Of a stretch of DNA of 32,500 bases, positions 26,491 through 32,500 are shown piece after piece (within the stretch, counting starts at the first letter, position 1; every line of letters starts with the position of its first letter). The notes beneath the pieces are model-generated. The model was given only the letters and a program-made list of their open reading frames with translations, made no database searches and was not told the DNA's origin. The position numbers were made by a program, and so were the translations under genes. This DNA is from Actinidia chinensis (taxonomy: Eukaryota; Streptophyta; Magnoliopsida; Ericales; Actinidiaceae): NCBI GenBank assembly GCA_009663005.1, contig CM018915.1:12399535-12432034 (forward strand). Reading direction: 5' to 3'.

Positions 26491-27238
26491 CAGTGTTTTT
26501 AAAGGCGAATGCGCGAGGCAAGGCATTTTCTCCCTCATGAGGCGTATGCATTTAAAAATTTAATGTTTTATATTTAATAAAAATACTAAATTATTTAGAA
26601 ATTCTAAATAAGAGTTAGAATAACAAATGAAACTAAATAAAATTATAAAAGCGCATCTTATCCTATGTGTGTGCATATGTATATATATATGGAAAAACTC
26701 ATTTACTTTGACAAGCTAAAATTATATTTATATGCTGGTTTTACTTCGTACGAATATTTAAAAATAGATACATACTAAAATTCAGTTGTGGTCGGATGAT
26801 TTCAATAATCTCTCTTATTCTCATTTATTTTATTTATTTAATTTATATAGTTAATCCATGTCGATATTAGTAATAATCCTAACACCACGTATTGACAACG
26901 AAATCTCCCAAATAGTCACTTCTGACTTTTGTTCCCTAGATTCTATTTTTTTTTGCTTTGTTCGGTTTTCTCATTTTGGGAGGCCGTTTTATTTCAAAAA
27001 TACGTATACTTCACATGAAATGCTTTAAACAACACAAAAGGCATACTTTGAGCAAATGTCTCAATGACAAGGTGTGCGCCGTGTGCGCCTTTTGAGAATA
27101 GTGCACAAATTTGAAAGTCTCGAGGCGTTATTAATATACATTGCCTTGATGAGGATAGTGCACAAATTTGAAAGCCTCGAGGCATTATTAATATACATTG
27201 ACTTGATGCTAGCCTCAACTATGTCTTTCAAAACATTG
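26491..27238. mobile_element. candidate hAT-like non-autonomous element, 748 bp
   Basis: The left end CAGTGTTTTTAAAGGC and right end (reverse complement) CAATGTTTTGAAAGAC agree at 12 of 16 positions. CAGTGTTTT-type ends are common in plant hAT elements. The flanking 8-mers are CTTGTGTG and CATATATG, matching 5 of 8, as expected for a worn 8-bp target duplication. The inside is AT-rich with GAGGCG-type motifs near both ends and has no transposase. Confidence 0.45.
27094..27207 (+). repeat. 57-bp tandem duplication inside the hAT-like element
   Basis: Units 27094-27150 and 27151-27207 (GAGRATAGTGCACAAATTTG...) differ at four positions with no indel, so the duplication is fairly recent. Confidence 0.9.
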
Positions 27239-28243
27239 CATATATGTGGTATTGTTTCTCAAAAAAATTGTAAAATAGAAATCGAGAAATCTATATATTT
27301 TATATTAGAGTACGAGAAATTTATTTGATAACTGTTTTGAAATTTATTATTTTATGCCCCCCTTTTTTTTTATTAAACAAGGCTATGTATAGTTTTTTGG
27401 AACAACTCTACAACGGAGGAAGAAGATAACCCTTGAATTTAAAAAAAAAAAAAACATAAAAGAAATCATAAAATGAAGCCTTTGAAAAATGGTCAGAAGT
27501 ACCCTTCTTATTTCTGGTAATGGAATTGCCCCTATGTAATTGTACACTAATAACATAGCCCAACTTCCCTATGCCGCTATGTACCCTCCATTTCAAGAGT
27601 CTTTGGATCCAATTTTGGAAATATGCATACAAGTCCCTCTTAACGTAAAGATTATACCACCAACTCTATCATTTTTTATGGTAGTTTCCTCATTGGAAAA
27701 AACATTTTTTTGTTATGATAAGGTCTAATTACAAGTAGTTTCTTTTTTAATATTCAGTATACCATTGATTGATGGAAAAAACATTTTTTTATTTATTTAT
27801 GGTGAGGTCTTATTTAGGCCTACACCTGCTAGATGAGAAATTACGATTAGTTTCTTATTTAATGATCAGTACACCACTGATTAATAAAATAATTATTTTT
27901 TTTTGTTGTGATAAGGTCTCATCAAGTATTTTATGATAAACCCAAAATTCTATTGTTTTTTTTATAGACTGAAGTAAAGTTGCTATAGATAAACAAAGTA
28001 ACCAAGAGCATACTAATGATGACCGAAACTGTATCATCTTTTTAAAATACTAGTAATTGCCCGTGCCAATGGGCACTACGCAAAAAAAACAAAAAAATCT
28101 TTTTTCAACAATTTTGATGATTCTTTAAATAAAAATAAAAATAAAAATAAAAAACAATAAAAATTAAAGTAGCTTTCAGTAACTTTCTCAAAAAACTAAC
28201 TAATTTAAATTAACTAATCTAATCGAAACTAAACATAAAGAGC
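27239..28243. other. AT-rich spacer with three partial repeats
   Basis: GGAAAAAACATTTTTTT...GATAAGGTCT...AGTTTCTT...CAGTAYACCAYTGATT recurs at 27695-27773, 27774-27888 and, in part, 27886-27925, with an insertion in the second copy. No gene is seen. At 28055-28077, TGCCCGTGCCAATGGGCA forms a 5-bp stem of uncertain meaning. Confidence 0.5.
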
Positions 28244-29296
28244 TGTTTGTTCTCACCCCCTCAATGTGACTTGACTTTTTTTTGACTTTTATTACTTTTA
28301 CCCTCAATCTTTTCTCAAACTACATTTTGCCATTCAATCATTTTTTTCCTTTTTTATACCTATTATTTTTTTTAAATCCCCTTGATTCTTTTTTTTTTTT
28401 ACTTCACGTCCGAATTTTTTATAAAAAAATTATGATAAAATTTATAACCTCTTTATTTTTTCTTTGAATACCCCTTCATTCTTGTGTGTTTCTTTTTACT
28501 TCACTTCTAAATTTTTATATAAAAAAATTATGATAAAATTTTATAATATTTTTTACTCCCACTTTATATGTTTTTTATATTAAAAAATGATATGGGATCA
28601 AAGTTTAATATTTTTTTGTAAAAATTTCGAGGGTTTGATAGTTAATGTTATTATTTATTATTTATACTATTTTGAAATTCAAATAATGTATTTTTTAATA
28701 ATAGTTTGATTTATTATAAAAATACATAAGAAAAAAAATAATTTTTAAAAACGTATCAATATAGTATAAATTTAACATTACATAAAATATAAATTTTAAA
28801 TCAGTATTTCCTCCTCCAAAAAAAATTATATATATTTTGTTCTAATATAAAAATTTCAGAAGTGAAGTAAAAAAAAATAAAAAATCAAGGTATTACAAAA
28901 AAAGACTCAAATAACAATACATATAACTATCAACCCACCGAAATTTAAAAAATCTAAGGTGGGAGTAAAAAAAATTATAAAATTTTTAATCATAATTTTT
29001 TATGTAAAATTTAAAAGTGAAAGTACAAAGAAAAATACAAGATAAGGGGTATTAAAAAAAATAAAGGAGTTATAAAATTTTATATATTAAAATTATATAA
29101 AAATTCAAAAGTTAAAGTAAAAATAAATAAAAATACATGGGTATTAAAAAAAATATAAAAGGGTTGAATGTGAAAGTGATGGTATCATAGATAGTGAGAA
29201 AGAGAGTTAGTATGGAGAGAGGAAAGTGAAAACGTAAATGGGAGGATGAGAGAGAAGTGTTTGTGAAAGTGAGTTTATGGGCGAGAAAAAGAAACA
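28244..29296. mobile_element. candidate foldback element with long imperfect inverted repeats
   Basis: 28270-28562 is, as reverse complement, similar to 28959-29180. Shared landmarks in order are GTGGGAGTAAAAA, ATTATAAAATTTT, TCATAATTTTTT, AAAAGTGAAAGT/GAAGTGAAGT, AAGGGGTATT, AAATAAAG-GGTTATAAA and GGTTGAATG. The outermost edges GTTTGTTCTCACCCC and GGGCGAGAAAAAGAAAC are also roughly complementary. The spacer is about 400 bp of A/T-rich sequence with a further partial copy near 28855. No ORF is supported and no target duplication was identified. AT bias inflates such matches, but the ordered GC-containing landmarks are hard to explain by chance. Confidence 0.5.
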
Positions 29297-29431
29297 ATAA
29301 TTTAGCTTGAAATCTGAGCCGTTTGGATCAACTCAAAGAATTGAGTCTTCATAAGATAGCGAGAGAGTAATTTTGAAATTAAAACTAAATCTTGATTTCT
29401 AATATTAGATGATTGGTGATAAGTGATAGTC

Positions 29432-30817
29432 AAGTGTGTTTCAATTAAAAATTTATGAGATTCTAAAGTATTAATTGTTATTAACTCCAAAAAGGACCCA
29501 AAAGGGGGACAACAAATCACATATCCTGCTCTCTCTCTGTTCAAAAATCAGACCAATGTTTTGAAAACCGGACCGGTGAGCGAACCAAAAAAAAATAAAC
29601 CGGGGCTACGGTCCACCGTTTCAAACCGTAGGGTCAACGTATTGAAACAGGCTTTATCGAAACAGCCCCTGACGTCATAAATTATGTTATAATATAAATA
29701 AAACCAAAATAATTATTGATTTGGGGTCGTAACTTCTAATAATTAAACTTGTGGTTCAAAGTGTTGTTGGTTCAAATTAAAATATTTGAGTTAAGTATAA
29801 TTTTGTTATTAACTCCCAAAGGACCCAAAAGACACCAACTCCCTATCTCTCTCTCTCATTGTGTTCACAAACTCAAACCAAGTTTTGAAACCCAAAACCG
29901 CGTAGCGAATAGGAAAAAATGACCGGGTACACGGGTCACCGGTTAAAAACCGGTCGAGTCAATCGTTATTGAACCGCTATCGAAACCGTGAACGTCTTAA
30001 ATATTTATAATATATAATAAATAAAAAAACAATTATGATTTGGGGGCTAATTAGAATAATTTAAAAACTTGTGAATCAAGTATGTGTTTCAATTAAAAAA
30101 TATGAGTCTAAAAAAACAATGTTACCAAAAATGTAATTTTGTTTATTAACTCCCAAGGACCCAAAAGACACAAATCACATCTCTCTCTCTCTCCTGTTCA
30201 AAAATTTCATGACCAATGTTTGAAAACCGTAACCGGTGGAGCGAACCAAAAAAATACCCGGGGCAACGTCACCGGTTCAACCGTCGGTCCACCCGTTATT
30301 GAACCCGCTAGTCAACCGTGACGTCATAATTATTTTATAATATATATAACTAAAAATAATTATGATTTGGGGTCTAATTAATAATAATTTAACTTGTGAG
30401 TCAATTGGTTTCATTAAATATGAGGTCTAAAGTATAATTTTGTTATTAACTCCAAAGGACCTAACAAAAGACACCAATCACCTCTCTCTCTCTCTCATTG
30501 TGTTCAACAACCTTCAAACCAATGTTTTGAAACCCAAAACCGTGAGCGAATAGGAAAATGACCGGTTCCCGGGTCCCACCGTTCAAACCGTCGAGTCAAG
30601 CGTTATTGACCGCTATCGACCGTGCCTCATAAATTATTTATAATATATAATAAATAAAAAACAATTATGATTTGGGGTCTAATTATAATAATTTAAACTT
30701 GTGAATCAAGTGTGTTTCAATTAAAATTATGAGGTCTAAAATGTAATTTTGTTTATTAACTCCCAAAGGACCCAAAAGACACAAATCACCTCTCTTTCTC
30801 TCTCTCTCTATTCAAAA
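29432..30817 (+). repeat. tandem array, about 320-bp units alternating between two subtypes
   Basis: TTATTAACTCC followed by AAAGGACCCAAAAGACAC recurs at 29478, 29806, 30143, 30443 and 30753, with spacings of 328, 337, 300 and 310. Each unit goes on with a CT tract, an ACCGGT-rich GC island, CGTCATAAATTATTTATAATATA, TTTGGGGTCTAATTA and TTGTGARTCAAGTG. Units 1 and 3 carry GACCAATGTTTTGAAAACCG...GAGCGAACC. Units 2 and 4 carry CATTGTGTTCA...GAAACCCAAAACCG...GCGAATAGG. The repeat period is therefore really a dimer of about 610-665 bp present twice. Confidence 0.85.
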
Positions 30818-31345
30818 CTTCAGACTCTTAGTCTCAGACTGAGATCTCAGAGCTCTCACGTCTCTCTCTCTCGCGATTCACACCTCTCTCTCTAGGTCCT
30901 CTCTCAGCCCTCGCCGCCGGCCACCACCACCGGAGACCGAGCCACCACACCATGGATCACTCCACCCCTCTCCTCAACTCCTCTCCTTTCCTCGAGTCCA
31001 TCAACCGTTGCAACGAATCACCACCACCAGCACGGGAATCCACCGACTCCCCACCTCGGCAACCGAATCCACCCCTCTCCTCACCTCTTCTCCTCTTTAT
31101 TCACCTCGGCACCGAATCCCATCCCTCTCAACTCTTCTTCTCTCTCCCGAGTCAAACCGGCCGGTTCTCACAAACCCGTTCTGGTCGACGGTTTTCGCGT
31201 TGAACCCCGATTGTGTCGGTTGAGTTCGGTTTAATATACTCCCGGTTTAAAAGGGTGACCAGACCGTTTTCTTCTTTCTCCGGCCCGATCGATGTTCAAC
31301 CACCGTGTTGAACCGGCCGGTTCGGTCCAAGGTCCAAAACAATTG
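30818..31345 (+). repeat. GC/CT-rich block, copy 1, following the tandem array
   Basis: It opens CTTCAGACTCTTAGTCTCAG, has CT-rich leader sequence and CGCGATTCAC, then CACACCATGGATCACTCC with an ATG at 30952 opening an 83-codon Ser/Pro-rich frame (MDHSTPLLNSSP). It ends in an ACCGG-rich palindromic region. It is the first of two copies 528 bp apart. It could be a captured gene 5' end or part of a transposon. Confidence 0.7.
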
Positions 31346-31745
31346 CTTCAGACTCTCAGTCCTCAGACTGAGATCCAGAGCATTCACGTCTCTCTCTCTC
31401 GCGATTCACTCCTCTCTCCCGCTCGGTGCTCTCTTAGCTCGCGCCGGCACCGAATCCCACCACGCACCATGGATCACTCCACCCTCTCTCACTCCTCTTC
31501 CTCTCTTGAGTACACCACCGTCGGTACGAATCCACCCCTCCTCATCTCTTCTTCCCTCCCGCGTCAACCCGCTAGCCGGTTTCGTCAAACCCTTCCGGGC
31601 GACGGTTTCGCGTTGAACCGCGGTTTGTTCGGTAGTCTGGTTTAATATTATACTCATCGGTTAAGGGGTTAACCGGAACCGTTCGCCGACCGGGTCGACG
31701 GTTTCAACCCGTTCGATACGGCGCGGTTCGATCCGGGTTTAAAAC
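31346..31745 (+). repeat. GC/CT-rich block, copy 2
   Basis: It starts CTTCAGACTCTCAGTCCTCAG and follows copy 1 through CGCGATTCAC and GCACCATGGATCACTCC (ATG at 31469, frame to 31645, MDHSTLSHSSSSLEYTTV) to CGGTTTCGCGTTGAACC and the ACCGG-rich end before TTTAAAAC. It is shorter than copy 1 by about 130 bases. The two predicted peptides agree only at the start, so protein-level constraint is doubtful. Confidence 0.7.
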
Positions 31746-31789
31746 ATTTACCTCCTATTACGCGGCCATTCTAATGACCTCGAAAGTCG

Positions 31790-32500
31790 ATCTCCGATAC
31801 CTCACTTCTGCCCCTTTCTTTCTTACCCTCTCCCCTCCCTCTCTTTCTCAGGTATTTTCATCTCTCTCTCTCTCTCCTCCAAAATCAAAAACTATACATA
31901 CATAAATTTGTAAACCCTAATTTTTGTTTTCCTAATCTTTCTGTGGTCACTTTTCTAAGAATCTCTTTTGTTTTATTTCAATTTTTGCAGGTTCATATGC
32001 TTTCGAAGTTGTGTTTTGCGGTTTCGCCTTCAGATTTTTTCTCGTTGAGCTTCTTTGATCGAGATTTTTTTTCTTGCATTGTTCTTTGATTTCCTGCTCG
32101 CTGTTTGTTGCTGAGAAAGCTGGGGAGTCATTGTGTTTTTAGCTGAGCTAGTGGTTGGATTAGTGGGATTAGCTGGATTTGGTTATGGTGTTATATTGGT
32201 TCTCAGCTTTGACATTTACAACTTTGATTTCATTCAACCCAACCTAGCATTTAGTGAATGGCATCTTTTTCCCTTTTACTCTGCTTATGTTTGTTTCAAT
32301 TGGAATGTATGATTATGGTATGTATTATCATGTTCACAACTGTTGGTGGCTCTAATTGAAGTTGTACAACTGGAAGCGTCAGGCCAGTTCAAAGTTCGTT
32401 TTTTCCTGCAGAGTTACCTGATTTGTAATAGCAAGGCAAATAAGGTAATTTTGTTTATGTTTGCCTTTCGGTGATATGTGAAGAGTTATTTTTTCCCGGT
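31790..32500 (+). other. probable 5' leader of a downstream gene (exons and leader intron)
   Basis: A pyrimidine-rich stretch ends CTTTCTCAG at 31851, followed by GTATTTTC. A candidate leader intron runs 31852-31990 and ends TTTTTGCAG. After it, an ATG at 31996 opens only 30 codons, so this is an upstream ORF at most. A second small exon may be 32412-32444 (CTGCAG|...|GTAATT). No main coding sequence is reached. The CT tracts, telo-box and T-rich introns are typical of plant housekeeping gene leaders. Confidence 0.4.
31912..31920 (+). promoter_or_regulatory. telo-box (AAACCCTAA)
   Basis: AAACCCTAA lies inside the candidate leader intron, 60 bases after the CT-rich first exon. Telo-boxes are frequent near the starts of plant genes for ribosomal proteins, translation and cell-cycle functions. 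It supports a transcription start around 31790-31850 for a gene extending beyond the window. Confidence 0.5.

Noticed and set aside
28055..28077. TGCCCGTGCCAATGGGCA hairpin as a transposon terminus
   Set aside because: Similar CTAG...GCCCGTGC motifs occur at ends of plant repeats, but no partner end or target duplication was found nearby.
31406..31657. 83-codon minus-strand frame over the GC-rich block
   Set aside because: The GC-rich repeat gives long frames on both strands by composition; no motif and not conserved between the two copies.

Overview
The window reads as nuclear DNA of a flowering plant, probably a dicot. The signs are a multi-exon gene with plant-style GT-AG introns, CT-rich leaders, Ty3/gypsy LTR retrotransposons with plant-type primer sites, a hAT-like non-autonomous element and long AT-rich stretches. 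I see no rRNA, tRNA, CRISPR or bacterial-type gene.

Region 1 (about 600-12650, + strand) is one host gene for a PfkB-family (ribokinase/fructokinase-like) sugar kinase. It has five exons: 613-941, 9528-9794, 9930-10221, 11734-11886 and 12270-12644. Exons 3-5 are open with matching splice phases. Exons 1 and 2 are recognisable but broken by small indels. Intron 1 is about 8.6 kb because a roughly 7 kb Ty3/gypsy element (1552-8544) sits in it in the same orientation. That element has two LTRs, a tRNA-Met-type primer site, a tandem-repeat leader and gag, protease, reverse transcriptase, RNase H and integrase remnants, all frame-broken. Intron 3 holds an exon-like open stretch on the minus strand (11054-11343).

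Region 2 (14505-26104) is a nest of older retrotransposons of the Ty3/gypsy Tat/Ogre-like type. Element A lies on the minus strand (LTR 14505-15060, partial LTR 22092-22288) and keeps gag, protease and RT. On the opposite strand it carries a spliced antisense gene-like ORF with its own TATA box. A solo LTR of the family seen in intron 1 (15074-15796, perfect 5-bp target duplication CCCCT) interrupts A beside its polypurine tract. Element B (22289 to about 26060) lies on the plus strand. It keeps RNase H and integrase and has an antisense coiled-coil ORF with a short intron. A 17-bp-arm perfect palindrome (26061-26104) marks the right edge of the nest.

Region 3 (26105-31790) is AT-rich and repeat-dominated. 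It holds a hAT-like element with an internal 57-bp duplication, a possible foldback element of about 1 kb, a tandem array whose ~320-bp units alternate between two subtypes (29432-30817), and a two-copy GC/CT-rich block with an ATG in good context (30818-31745).

Region 4 (31790-32500) looks like the 5' leader of a further plus-strand gene: pyrimidine-rich, with a telo-box and a leader intron. No convincing coding sequence is reached before the window ends.

Frame damage is uneven. From about 840 to 9800 it is mostly single-base indels, whereas exons 3-5 are clean. Part of the damage may therefore be residual assembly error rather than decay.
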